From positions 6,612,267 through 6,676,266 of the forward strand of contig CM012953.1 of assembly GCA_000181795.3 (NCBI GenBank): a stretch of DNA of 64,000 bases, read 5' to 3'. Of this stretch, positions 49,901 through 62,143 are shown one piece after another. The stretch comes from Trichinella spiralis (lineage: Eukaryota > Nematoda > Enoplea > Trichinellida > Trichinellidae). Position 1 is the stretch's first letter. Every line of letters begins with the position of its first letter. The position numbers and the translations under genes were made by a program. The notes under the pieces were generated by a model, which saw only the letters and a program-made list of their open reading frames with translations, was not told the DNA's origin and searched no databases.

Positions 49901-52900
49901 AGATGATTTGTGCTTCATCAGTCGTTCAGTGAATAAAAATGCATTTGTGTAAATGAACAATTAAAAAAAGAGGGAGGGAGGAGGAAGAAAAATAGTAATG
50001 AATAAATAATGTTCAAGTTGGAAATTATTTATTTATTATTTACTGGCAGTGTTGTTCGAATTTGAAAGTTCGAGGAAATTCTGGTTTTCAAGTGTTTGTT
50101 CATTTATTGTTACAGCGAAGAACTACTGCATGATGGTGATCATGAGCAGCTATCGAATATAATGAATAAAATTGAAATTTGTTTTTGTAAAAATATGTGA
50201 TTAATAAAAATATGAAAGTTTATTATTATTATTATTGTCATATGTTGTTGGTGGATTTGATTTTGTTGAGAGGGGAGAAATAAAAAATTGTTGTTTCATT
50301 TTCCAAACAAAGCTTTTTCACAAGTTAGCTTGCTTGCTTGTTTGTTTGGTGGATTTGCAGAAATTTTTTTTATCGATCAGTAAGCAGTAGTCGAGTTTCC
50401 AGAGAGTGTGTTCAAAGTGTTTGGTCGGTATAATCGCCTGCCGGGAACCAACCGCTTGTCAGTTTCAGAGAAAGCAGCGAAATCAGAATCTATTTCAGAA
50501 AAGCGAATATCTATACTGTATGTTGTCATGCAATCACGGTTGAACATGCCATTTAATATTATTTCATTCTCTTCTTCTGGCATTTAACTTAGCAAGCAGC
50601 GTCTCTTATATTTCGGCGATGGTGATCAATTTTTTTCAGCTTTTCCTTTTTTTGCCCTCCCCCTTATTTTATGGAGAAAAGTGATTTTTCCCAGTAAACA
50701 ATACCTTAAATCGGGCAAGTAAGCTGTGCTGCTGGTCATACTGGTTGTTTATTTGATTATCATTGTCGTCGTCGTTGTTGTTCCCATTATTTCATTTCTG
50801 CAATTTGAAAAAAAATTTTCTTTTCTTCAGATATTTATTAAACAATTTTATTATTTTTTCAACCTCGACTACTTGAGATACACAGTTGTACGTTCTTGTG
50901 CAACATGATTGAATATAGCATTGAAATTCTTCTTCTTTTCTATTTTCATTCATTTCAATTGCCTGCATAAAATAGTCAATTAATTATAAGTAAGTTGTAA
51001 ATAATTATTTATTAAAGGGAAAATTTTTATTTAACAGAAAACAAAACATAGTATTAAGAAAATAGGTATAGTAGGAATTTTTTTTAATATTTCAAGTGTT
51101 GAAGAATTTGTAAAGGTAAAGGCACTTTTGTTCATGCAAAATCGGCAAATTGTTTCAGATGCGGATGCAAAAGATGTTTGTTTAATTGTAATTCGAGATG
51201 CATGAATAAAAATGCTGACGTCGATGCTATTGCGCAAACGGTGCATTAATATAATAATAGTATCCAGTAATATAAATAATATTTATTAAAACAGCATTTG
51301 CGATTAAAATAACAATATAAAAATCTTGCTTTCTATCATTTTTCTTTAAAGTGCCACTTTTGCAAGCTGCTCATATTTCTGTTTGTTTATTTTAATGGTA
51401 ATGCTAGATATGTTATAATTTGTCATTTCTAATCAGATGTTGGTTGTAAATTTGAAATTGAGAAATCAACAAACCTTCTGATGATCTGATAAGTTTTATT
51501 GAAAACTGAAAGCAAAAAATTAAATCTGAAAAATTTTTATTAATTTTTAAATTTGCAATTGTTAGATTGTTTTGATTGGATAAAAAAATAAGCAACATGC
51601 TTTGTGCAGTAGCAATATTTTTTTCTAATAGTTTGAATTTGATTTTCTCATTTATTCGTTTTTATCATAAGGCAGTGCAAATGACATTGTTCATTTAGTC
51701 ATATGATCCATTAGTGTAGATAGAATTCATTTGATGAACAGACAGAGTACTTTTTTTTAAATTTTAAAATTGTTTCAGAAGGTGAAATTGTTTTTATAAA
51801 TAGAGTCGTTGTTGATTGATTTTCGACAGAATGCTTCAAGTGAGTCCAGTTTGGCTAAATAGCCCGTTGCTTGTGGCATGCTACATGCTAACCCGTATGA
51901 TTTGTTTTTGTTTATTCCTGTTGATTTTTCCAGTATTCCTATCTGAGATTTTGAGCGGCAGCTTTACAAAACATTGTATGTGTATGTGCTTGTGCACAAT
52001 GAGGATGTGTTTATGGAAATTTCCTTAATTTACAGCCAAATTCTTTTTTCTTGTACAAGTTTTTTTTCTTTTACTTTGAAAGAAAATACTGAAAAAAATT
52101 TTCACCGTCAACATCAGTTTAGCTTTGAATTAATTAGCTGTATGTGTGTTATAAGTGTATAAAATGGAAGCATGTTGAGAAGTTTAAAAGTATTCAGTTT
52201 AGATATTACATTTAAGCGACAAATAATATTCAAATAATGAAACGCGTGAGAAATTACTTTATTATTTTATTTTTGTAATTCATTAATATTCAGAAACTCA
52301 TGCAGACTTTATTTTACTGCGATGGATATTTCATGTGAAAGGCATGTTTTACTTTTCTGACAAATTGGAATTTCATTCTCTTGTCCAAGTTTATCATTCA
52401 TTTATGACGCTAATGTGGAATTTTGTCAGAGAGAGTGTGTGTTTTTATTTTAATCAAATTTGACGTTTGATCATAATGTTGTTAGTGCACTTGGAGGAAC
52501 TTTAGTGTTTGCTGAATCGATGAGGTAAAATTTTTGAAAATGAACAAGATTTTTATTCGTTTTAGCGTTCCTTGCAGTGCTCGCATTCCAGTGCCTCCAG
52601 GAAAAGACCAAATCCTTAGTCCCCCGTTTGTGCGCTACCGTCAGCAAGGAAATCGTGAGAAACGAATAACTCGTTTCATTAATTTTTACAATTCTTGCCA
52701 GGTAATAATTCATAGCTGATATGAGTTTGTTTTACATGTATATTTATTGTATTTTTGTCAGGACCAAGTAGATAATTTTACAAGTGAAGCGTGCTCACCG
52801 TCGCCCAGCTGCAGTTCGAGCTTTTCTGATTCGTCTTGTGCCAAACCGACAACGTTGTCACCGTGTTCTGATTCCACGTCGAGGTCGGACACTGTCTACC

Positions 52901-55498
52901 GCGAAGGTATACTGTACCACAAGCAAGTTGCCGTGGAGAACGGTCGTCGGGCGCACGATCGGTCATGGCAACTTTATTGGGCATTTTTGATCGACCATCG
53001 CATGTACCTCTGTCCGGAGAAGCCAATGCTTGCCGTACCCCCAACTGCGCTCAGTTTTGACAAAGTAATATAATATTAAATTAATTCCTTTTTTTTCTTA
53101 AATAAAATTTATGTTCCGTTGTAGGTGGCGAACTTTGTTCGAGAAAAAGCGGCACTGTTGATCGACGTTCGTTCGTGCATTGCTGACATTGCCTATAGTC
53201 ACTTGAAGCGGAAGAATGTATTCCGCTGCATCACGGTGAACCAGTCGGAGCACTTGTTCCAAGCGATGGATGAGAAAGATATGATTGGTTGGATTGCCGC
53301 ATTGCAATCGTGTGCAGTGATCGAAGAGACGGTATTTATTGGTTGTTTTTGTTTTTGTTTTTTACAAAAATTTTACATTATATATAATACACGTAAATAA
53401 CTCGTTTCCAATTGCATGCGTGATGTATGTAGTTTATTTTGAAATGATGGAGTAGAAATCTTATTGTTGTTGCACAGTACAATATTACTACTATTCAGCC
53501 CCGGTGATTGTTCCTCTCTTCACGGTGAAGCAGTTTCTGTTATTTCAACTTGGCAAGATTTCAGAAAGCAGATTGATTTTTTCTTTTGTTTATTTGTTGT
53601 TTTGATTTAAAATTTTAAAAATATTTTTACCAATAATTAAGTGAAAAACGCTTGTACAAATGATAAACAGTTTGACTTTGTAAATAATTAATTTTCTCTT
53701 TGCTTTGCTAACTGTACAAAAAAGCGAGACCGTTGATGGAATTTAAGAGAGCATTTCGCAAGCGATGTAATCAAATGGAGCTAAGTGGGTGAAAACGATT
53801 ATTGCAAATTGAATTCAGTTACGCTGAGTATCATTTTTTAACCGAGGAAAAATGTCAAGCGAGAGAGAGGCCACAATCGAATAATTATAAGTATTGTTCA
53901 TCATCACTGGAAGTTTTTTCAAACTCCTTCAATTTCTGTCGGCACATATTTCATTCACACGTGCAAGTTATGTTTTGATAAGCATTATAATTTTAAATAT
54001 TATTTCAGATTTTAGAATGCAACGATTTTTATTTTTCTTCTTCATCTTGTTATTTTTCAATTTGAAATAAGGATTTGTAGTTTTCTTTTTGGCAAACAAG
54101 TAATCAGTTCGTTTATTGTAATGAGAAAGATATACATGCGCATGCGTGTTGAGAGTAAATACAAAAAACATATTATCATTGTTATTATTATTAATATTAA
54201 AATTTCAATGTATAGTTGAATATGGGAACGTTGCTACTTATCTTTGACGGTGGTGTGTGATTTCAAAATAATGATGATCAGGTGTTGATGGTAAATTGTT
54301 CAAAAGAAAAATAAAGATAAGCAAGCAGCAAATAAATAATAATTGTTTGTAATATTTGATTATTAAAGATTTTTCGGTAATGCAGTTTCATTGTACATGT
54401 GTTGCGAGAATTGATTTTCTTATTGACTTTTCAGTCAAGTCGAAAAGTATTTTCAATAAGGTTATGCGCGGTGTTCCATCTCAGAGATGTGCGATTTTGT
54501 TCAAGGCATGCTAATGCATGCTTTACAGTGAATGGGGGTGTGGTGGGCATGTATGCGTCATCCAGAGTGAAAAAAAGTGAACTAGTGATGGTTTATTTGG
54601 CGTTTTCTTGAACAGATTTTCATATTTTCGAACGATTTGTGTTCATCGTATTTATCATGGCTTGCTTCCATGAAGCTGCTTTTCCGTTTTGGCTGATGAT
54701 GACGACATTTTGCACAAACAGCACGTTGATTTTTCAATGAGGGCTGACGATTGGCTGAGTGTGGCGGTTAGTTGACTTGCCTATTCATCGTCTGTGCCGG
54801 TCATCGATTTCTGCGGTGCCGTTGATTCGTAATGTCGTCAGGACTCTTTTGACGCATTCATCTTGACCACTACCAATACTATTAGTAGTAGTAGTAGTAG
54901 TAGTAGTAATACTAGTACTACTACGGCAGTAGCAAGCAGCTGCAGCTGCTGATATCGATGTTGATTTGTGTGATGTTGTTGTTGTTGTTGTTGCTGTTGT
55001 TTCTTTATTTTGAAAAGCTGTTCGTTCGTCTTGCGGTAAATCATATCTGTAAGCTGATTTGATAATTTTTGCACACTGCCCGACGTTATGAAAATGTAAA
55101 ACAGCTGATTATTGCTTATCGAAGCTAAGCGATTCACAATGGAGCTGACGATTTCAGCCGACCTTGGGCGATCAAGAGGGAGAGACAAGGACGTGTTTGG
55201 TCGATATTGTGTTTTGCGTTTTCTACAATTTACTATAGAACGGGTGCTTTTGTGCGAAATGGCTAACCTGCATTTTGACACCGGTTATAGGGGGCGGTGG
55301 CCGAAATCGTCAGCTATTCAAAATGAGCTGCTATTTTCTCTGTGTCTCTTTTTCTCTGTTCCATTCTTCTATGTGTATTAAAGCCTGCTTGCTTGCTAGG
55401 AGAGGAGCTCGATTCTATACGTACATGAATTGTTATGAGTGCCTGTGTGAGCATATTCATGAACTCATTCACAACTGCACTCCAATGAACCAGTTTCC

Positions 55499-55536
<38 letters not shown>

Positions 55537-58500
55537 GGTTGGTTGGTATGCTTGCATTGTCACTGACTTTGTTTGTCTTGGTGTGAAAGTATCTATTTCT
55601 GCGCTTGTTAAAGTTGTTGGATCTTTGATTATTTCTTGATCACATTTAACAAATGTAAAATGACAGTCAATTGTGATTTGTTTTTCTTTCCATTAATTTA
55701 TTATAAGACAAAGGTTACAATATTCCGCTACTGTTCGAAAATGCCAACTCGGTTCTTTTCAAACTTGGATCCTAATTATGGTAGTTATGATCATCAATCA
55801 TTTGGTTGTTGGTTTATGATTTGCTAGTCGATAGGGGCTTCTAACACTGCTATGTATATCACTGCACTAGTTTGAATAATAACAGTGTTGGTAGCATCAG
55901 AAATAGTTGTATCAGTATTGCTAGTTTAGTAGTGGTGGGAATGAGTGTATGTGTGTGTGTCTGTGTGTGTGTGGTTAGTAGTAATGCTAATACCAGAGCG
56001 CCATCTTTTTCTTCTCTGCCCGGACATGCCTAATCGATAGTGAAGTGAAAGCGAGTTTATGGTGAACCAATGTTTCCAGGAAACGGTGTCTCCGAGCAGT
56101 TTGGCTTTGATCATCAAACATTACGAACGGCAGTCGCATTCGTTGTCACCGTCGGTGAAGCTGAAAAAACCGACCACCCTACATCGAGTGGTCACCGCAG
56201 CCAAAGAGCGCAACACTGCTGCTGCTACTAATGCCAGTCTAATGGACGATGCAAGCCATGACCAGCAGACAGCGACCGACTTGAACAGAGACGAAGCTTC
56301 AGCCGTTGTTGCCAGCTCGTCATCGTCTTCATCGTTTGGTCAACTTGCCCATTCTAAATTGGAAAAAGGTACAAAAATCCATCATCAGTTATTATTTATT
56401 GGAATTTTAATAAAAACGATCTTATTGTTCAGGTGAAGCAACGTTGAAAAAAGTGAAAAAATGGTGCAAAACCAGGAAAGCTGCCGCTGGACCGGCAGCA
56501 GTTGTTTCTTCTCAAGTCAACAACCCGAAAGTGAACGCCGTTTTCGGTATCAACTTGGAAGAATGCGTTACAACTGGAGAAACAGATGTACGTATATATA
56601 TTTTTTTTATTTATTTGTACTTTTTTTTTGTAAATTACTTATTTTTTCTTCTCTTATATTATATATTAGAGTTTTGATTGATCGAATGATTGATTGATTG
56701 ATTTATTAATTTATTTTTATATTAATCGACTCTACGTTTTTATTTCGTGAATTTATATTCATCTGAGTTGAGTTGTAAGTTAACTTATATACACTTAACA
56801 ACAACAGTGACAATATACATTGATTGGAATCGGTGGATTTGTTGTTGTTGGCGATATTGTTGTAGATGTTGTTTCGTGTAAGCATAAAAGACGAAAAAAA
56901 GTGACGATGAATCATGCTTGGGCATTAATGAGCTGATTGATCGATGCAGTTTTGAAAGCAACGAACGCCTTCTATAATTAGTGTCTTTCAGTTGGCAACA
57001 GAACTTGTAACATCTATCTCATCATCAGTTTTGGCTAATTTCGATTCAGATGAAGTTGCGCCTAATCAGCGCCAGCCAACGCGAACGATAGATATTTAGA
57101 TATATACTTTCTTTCATGTAATATTTTAAATTTAAACGGAAAAGAAAAATCCATTTTGAAAGATTTTCTAATTTTTTTTCCTCAAAATGCAATTCATATA
57201 TTTAATCTGTAGCTTGTATTTTCTTTTTACTGCTCTTTATTTGCGGTTGTTGTTGTAATAATTATTTAAAATTTGCTCCTACTAACGACCACTTTGTTCT
57301 GCTTGTTTTCTTTTTCTGTTTCACTTTTCTCCTTATTCTTCTCTTTTTATACGGAAGATATTTAATAATTTTCTACAATGACGAATCAAGTTTCAAATTA
57401 GTGTCTTTTTATATTCACGTGGGCATAGAAAACATTTCTTCTGCTTGAAATTGAGCTAATTGTGATGAAGCCGGTTTGCTTTGAGTGATGTGATGCGAAG
57501 CGAGTGAAGGCGGAAATTTCACTTCTTCACCGTTGTTGGGTTGTGCAACCGAACGTGATTTATTCTATTCTACTTCAACAACAATATTGGATGTTCTAAA
57601 TTATTATTATAATTAAAAATAACTCTTGTATATTTCAGATAAGAAATATTTAAAATTGAGATTGGGATTTGCAAACAGACAAATTTATTATTGTTGAAAT
57701 GTTATATTTTCTTGATAAATGAGAAGAATGAAATTATGTGCTTGCTAATGAAAGCTTTTCTTGTTTTTATTATTAATTTATGTTCTTTTTTTCTTTATTT
57801 TAGTTCGTCCCGCTTATAGTTCAGCTTTGTGTCAAAGTGGTCGAAGCGTATGGATTGGATACAGTTGGAGTGTATCGAATTCCTGGCAACACTGCTGCTG
57901 TGAATACTTTGTCCGCCAATTTGGACCAAGGATTTGAATTTGTAATTTATTAATTTTTTTGAATCAGTTTTTAAATTATGTAATATTATATTAAGTGTTG
58001 TATTAATATTTGAGGTCGAATTTGACGATATTCGATGGCGAGATGTGAATGTCGTTAGCAGCCTTTTGAAAGCCTTTTTTCGCAAACTGCCTGATCCGTT
58101 GTTGACGAGCGCACTTTATCGTGATTTTATCGAAGCTAATCGGATCGAATCTCTAGAATCTCGTTTGAAAGTTTTTCGCGAATTGGTAAATAGAACTTAA
58201 ATATTATCATTAAATTTCTGGGTTCGGTGTTCAAATGGATTACATTTAAAAATAAATTTCAAATTTAGATCTTCAAACTTCCAAAACATAACTTCGAAAC
58301 GCTCAAATTTTTACTGCAGCATCTCAAACGGGTTGTGGCGCACAGCTCGGTGAACAAAGTATATATTATTTTGTTTTAATTTTATTTTTTAAATATTTTT
58401 CTTTATTTAAATTTAATTTTGTAGATGGAAGTGAAAAATTTAGCACTGATGTTTGGCCCATCGCTTGTACGCCCTAGTGGTGAGAACATGGTCACTATGG

Positions 58501-59913
58501 TCACTCATATGTCTGATCAGTGTAAAATAGTCGAGCTCCTTTTGTCGCACGTAAGATTTTTTGTTTTCTCGAGATGTCCTATTAATATTGTACCGATTAT
58601 TATTATTATTATTATAAATATTTCTTTTGGTTTACAGAGTGACTGGATATTTGGACCAGATTGGTCAGCAAGTCTTGACAATCAGTCAGAATTGACCAAA
58701 TCATTAGATCATTCTTCTTCAAATGTGGGCGAGTTGTTGAATTTGATTCATCATTCAGAAAAAGGTAGATATGTTTTTCCTTTTCTGTTCATTTATTCCG
58801 TAATTTTTTTTCACAAAATAAATGTGCTTGATTAGTTAATGGGAAGGGGGGCTGGCTGTATTTTGTCCACGCGAGCTCTTCTCCTCTGATCAATCAGTGC
58901 CTTTATATTTAATGTTGCTAACTTTAAATGATGAAAAATTATCGATTTTCAATGTAAATTTGAGAAAATTTGCAAAAAAGCGAAAATGATGCAGTTTATA
59001 TTTTATATTAAAATTATAAATTATTTCCTTTATTTTAAATTAATTTTTTGGTGGTTAATTTTTCTTCGGTTGTTTTTATGATATGTTTTTCTGAATACAG
59101 ACAAATTCTATGACGTATTGTCTATTTGTCATGGCTGCAGTGATCATATGCAATATATATACGTATAACATATACCTGGGGTGTTGAAAAATATCTCTAT
59201 TTACCAGAAAAGATTTGATGAAAAATTAGAATTTATCTTTTTCAGAATTTTCATATATTGCTGTATTTTGTTATGAATTGATTTTGAGCATTATTCTTAT
59301 TAACGAATTTATCAACAAACGGAAATGCTTCATTATGGATTTTTCCAGTATGTATTTATCAATTTTAAGTTTGACGAAGAAAAACGTATAAAAATTCATT
59401 CTCGTCTGTGTGGAAAAAGAAATTAACGAAAAGGACAGCGAAGTAAGCAGCTGGAGACAGACATCTTTGCTGATGTAGATGTTGTTGATTGAGGCAAATT
59501 TTTAAATTCATTCATCACAGTTGTTTCAATATATTCCATCAGTTTTGTCTTTTCTGAATAGAAATAATTGTCTGTGACGAAACTGTTTGAAGATGGTGCT
59601 GAAAGCAGTGATTAATTGACAACAAGTTGAGAGAGTTGGTTCACAATAATCAGAAATACAATCTAACTAACTTCTTGAGTTATTATTCCTTGATTGCGGT
59701 TGTAGTGGAGAAAAATTATTTTAAATAATAGAAAAACACGTGTTATTTGTAAGCAAAAAAAGAAGAATTGAACCAAGCACAGTAGCACAGAAAACAGTAG
59801 TCAGACGAAGTGATTAAATGAAATGGAGGAGGGTTTCTGTGAAAGTTGAAAAATTAGCTTTAACTGAAAGAAAAATCCCATTTTTTCCATCATTGGAGAA
59901 TGATTGGAGAGTG

Positions 59914-59946
<33 letters not shown>

Positions 59947-62143
59947 ATTCAGCGAATCGAAGAGGAAATAGTAAGTAAGTTCAATTCAATTTGACCATCT
60001 TCTCAATGATCGTTGAAGCGCGCAATCAAGCTTCAACGCATTCACCATTTGCAGACTTGAATGAACTAATCTATATTCGCGTGGAAAAATTGATCCACAA
60101 TTTTCCAAATGCCATTCTGCATGTAAGCTTTATCAATCAACAAACAGCCGAGCGGCTATTTAACATCATACTCTACCTACTACGTACGTGCAGCATTTGT
60201 CAATAGATGTGAATGAAAATCATCATATCCAATCAAACAACCAGGGAATAGAGGGAGGAGAAGAAGGAAATTGCATTGTTTTTTCTTTTGAAATGTTTTT
60301 TTTGCAGTTTTAGATTTAGGAGTTGAAATTTCTAGAAATACAATCTCAGTAGAGTTCTGAAAAAAATTCCCTTTCATTCAAATGGAACTGATTTGTATAC
60401 TTTTGTATTGGATAATAATATTTTAAAAAGTGAGAAGAAATTGGGAAAGAATTGGTGGTGCAGTGTTTATTTTATATTGGAAGAAATTGAATTCTTTCTT
60501 GTTCGAATGAAATAATTGTTGCTGTTGTAGATTTAGACAAGGTGAAAGAAAATTTGGCTAGAAATTTGCAAAATGTGAAAATGGTAAAAAGTGGCTGTTT
60601 GGCACCGTCATCAACAGCACAAGCGATTCAACAACCGCAACAGTGCTTCACTACAGCTGATTATGACGAAAGGAATATCGACGAGGAGGTGGCAAGGGCG
60701 GAACGGCTTCATTCGTTGAGTGTTGAATGTTGCACCCCGTCGTTGTTGAACAGCCGACGTCTTTCGGCTGGCGTCGGTGATCCATTGGCAATTTCTGCCA
60801 GATCCTCGACTACAAATGAGTTGATTCAAGCGGCCGAAGATTACCGCAAAAGTCGCGAAGAGCAGATTTACACCGCTCGGCGGATATTCATTGCCGGCAC
60901 GTCAGCTGTTGATTCAGTGCACAATTCCCCGCCGGTCGACAGCGTGGCCAAGATCGATGGTCTGGCACGCCATTGTCGTCATTTGAACGTGAATCCCAAT
61001 TCTTTGGATGTGCTCAGTCCAGAGACTAGGGAAAAAATCAAACAATTTCAACGTGGTCATCCTCTTTGGTCTTCGTCGTCTGCTCGTAGCGGTAACAATA
61101 TTTTGGCCTCCTTATCAACGACAGGGCCACAGTTTAGTAGTAATAATGATAATAGGAATGAGGTGAATTTACGACAACACAACGACGAATTGATTCCTTA
61201 TTCTGAATCTGATGTGAGAAAAAAGAACATCGACGATATGTTGATGAGTCGTTCTTGTCAAGCAAGATTGGCTTATTCAACTAATTCACCAAAAATAAAT
61301 ACACCTGGTGCTACTGTTATTGCTACTACTGACCGTGCCTTTAGCAACAGCAACAGCAACAGCAACAACAACAACAACAACAGTAAAACTTACCAACATG
61401 GTGCTTCCACCTTGGCCAAGGAAAGTTACCCAGCCACCAGTTTCATATGTGCTTCTTCGATTTCGTCTAGCGGGATGCACGATCAGTCAAGGTTGGTTGA
61501 ATCGAATCTTTCCAAGCCGATTTCTTCCCCTGCTGCCGATTCTTCATCTTCATCGTCGGCATTTTTACGAAGACACGTAATCATGCGTCGTCCTGCTCAA
61601 CTGGAATCAGCTGCAACGAATAGGGAACAGAATAAAAATGTCAAAAATTTACCAACCTCTCCTTCCACTGCTATTATTAATAATACTACCACTACTCCAT
61701 CTTCTTCGTCTTGTTCTTCTCGTTCGACAATCCTGCGTAACTATGGCCAAAGTAGTTTCGATTCAGCAATGCCAGCTAAATTTTCCCATTTGCTCAAATT
61801 GAACAATCGCAAATCATCGTCTCCGCAGGCAGGTGGCGGCAAGAGGCGTGATGCACGACGGCACACGTTGGGCAACGTCGACTGTGGTGGTATTGTAGGC
61901 GTGAAATTATCATCTGCACCGTCGACCATAACGGCGCCCACGCGATGGTCGATCGAAGCAGTCACCGGGGCGCAGGGTGGCGTTGGAGCTGGTATGATGG
62001 CGTCGGTCGAGTCCAAAGCTAGACAAGATGATGACCACGCCTTGAAGCAGCGTTGCCTGAAACGACGGTCTGTGCGTCGCAGCAATCCCAACCTGTCCTC
62101 CCCGCCGTTGAACTTCGACCCGGCTTTGCAAGTCCACTCTTAG
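40995..62143 (+). CDS. ARHGAP21: ARHGAP21/23-type PH and RhoGAP domain protein
   Basis: Thirteen exons: 40995-42033, 49034-49289, 52566-52701, 52762-53064, 53125-53331, 56080-56368, 56433-56587, 57804-57941, 58015-58185, 58269-58358, 58425-58550, 58638-58764, 60531-62143. All phases agree; 4650 nt, 1549 aa. The first exon is acidic and low-complexity. A PH domain spans about residues 524-643 ([50 protein letters not shown]), very close to human ARHGAP21. The RhoGAP domain spans about 780-985: [17 protein letters not shown] with arginine finger Arg820, [49 protein letters not shown]. Catalytic residues are intact, so it should stimulate GTP hydrolysis on Rho-family GTPases. The C-terminal exon (537 codons) is Ser/Asn-rich with an [14 protein letters not shown] run. 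No PDZ domain was seen, unlike vertebrate ARHGAP21. Two further candidate exons are listed separately. Confidence 0.92.
43202..43223. repeat. (TTAA)n tract
   Basis: Five to six AATT/TTAA units in the large RhoGAP intron. Confidence 0.85.
44598..44639. repeat. Perfect inverted repeat with TA-rich centre
   Basis: Arms TTTTTGTTATATA (44598-44610) and its exact complement TATATAACAAAAA (44627-44639) flank a (TA)n centre, giving a potential 13-bp or longer hairpin in the intron. Confidence 0.8.
46896..46903. promoter_or_regulatory. Perfect CRE (TGACGTCA) inside a GC-richer intronic island
   Basis: The full 8-bp palindrome lies in 46850-47010, next to CTTGACGTGATC (46866-46877) and a further GTGACG. 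CREB/ATF factors bind this site. It may mark an internal promoter or enhancer; that is inference. Confidence 0.35.
48346..48353 (+). promoter_or_regulatory. TATA-box-like element in the large RhoGAP intron
   Basis: TATATAGG within a GC-richer island, followed immediately by a (GTGA)n tract (48356-48378). It lies about 680 bases before the exon at 49034, so it could drive a shorter isoform. Confidence 0.25.
48356..48378. repeat. (GTGA)n tetranucleotide repeat
   Basis: Five GTGA/AGTG units. A (CTTG)n run follows at about 48704-48721. Confidence 0.85.
49290..52565 (+). other. 3.3-kb RhoGAP intron
   Basis: Bounded by AC|GTAAGTG and TTCGTTTTAG|C. It contains the candidate exon at 50407-50517 and otherwise AT-rich sequence without recognisable content. 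Confidence 0.55.
50407..50517 (+). other. Candidate extra coding exon of the RhoGAP gene
   Basis: In the frame required by the flanking exons this reads [20 protein letters not shown], then [16 protein letters not shown], ending at a GTATGT donor in phase 2, which fits the next exon at 52566. Entry at 50407 also fits phase 2, though the acceptor (CCAGAGAG) has a poor pyrimidine tract. The stretch is GC-richer than the intron. A 68-codon frame on the opposite strand (50377-50583) covers the same bases and is the main alternative. Confidence 0.35.
54883..54924. repeat. (TAG)n triplet repeat with adjoining inverted arm
   Basis: About eight TAG units run into AATACTAGTACTACTAC. GTAGTAGTA and TACTACTAC are exact complements, so the end of the repeat can fold back on itself. 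Confidence 0.8.
55500..55547. repeat. (TTAG)n / (TTGG)n tetranucleotide repeat
   Basis: About nine TTAG units followed by three TTGG units inside an intron. Not a telomeric repeat of nematode (TTAGGC) or arthropod (TTAGG) type. Confidence 0.9.
56588..57803 (+). other. 1.2-kb RhoGAP intron
   Basis: Bounded by GAT|GTACGT and TTATTTTAG|TTC. T-rich, with short TTG repeats near 56840 and 57245; nothing else seen. Confidence 0.6.
59915..59946. repeat. (TTG)n triplet repeat
   Basis: About ten TTG units. TTG tracts recur across the introns and spacers of this window on the plus strand (2697, 47790, 54974). Confidence 0.9.
60055..60183 (+). other. Candidate cassette exon of the RhoGAP gene
   Basis: Flanked by CACCATTTGCAG and C|GTACGT, it enters and leaves in phase 1 exactly as the exons at 58638 and 60531 require, and its 129 bases are divisible by three. 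It reads [20 protein letters not shown], then [20 protein letters not shown]. The frame is open from 59991 to 60206 and GC-richer than the surrounding intron. GTACGT is also used as donor by the exon ending at 56587. No homologue is known to me. Confidence 0.4.

Larger units (their letters stand above)
53332..56079 (+). other. 2.7-kb RhoGAP intron
   Basis: Contains GC-richer islands at about 54600-55400, a (TAG)n tract, a (TTAG)n tract and TG/GT repeats near 55944-55974. Open frames in both directions at 54838-55381 are listed under rejected items. Confidence 0.5.
58765..60530 (+). other. 1.8-kb RhoGAP intron
   Basis: Contains a (TTG)n tract and a phase-compatible candidate exon (60055-60183); otherwise no recognised content. 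Confidence 0.5.

Noticed and set aside
54838-55281. A 147-codon minus-strand frame with poly-Gln and poly-Leu runs
   Set aside because: Much of it is the (TAG)n and (TTG)n repeats read antisense. It lies within a RhoGAP intron, has no splice context and resembles no family; the plus strand is also open across part of it (55112-55381).
55500-55547. TTAG repeat considered as an interstitial telomere
   Set aside because: Nematode telomeres are TTAGGC and arthropod ones TTAGG. The unit here is a plain four-base repeat grading into TTGG.
61286-62137. Antisense and alternate frames in the last RhoGAP exon
   Set aside because: These are shadows of the long Ser/Asn-rich coding frame; the sense frame is joined in phase to the RhoGAP exons.
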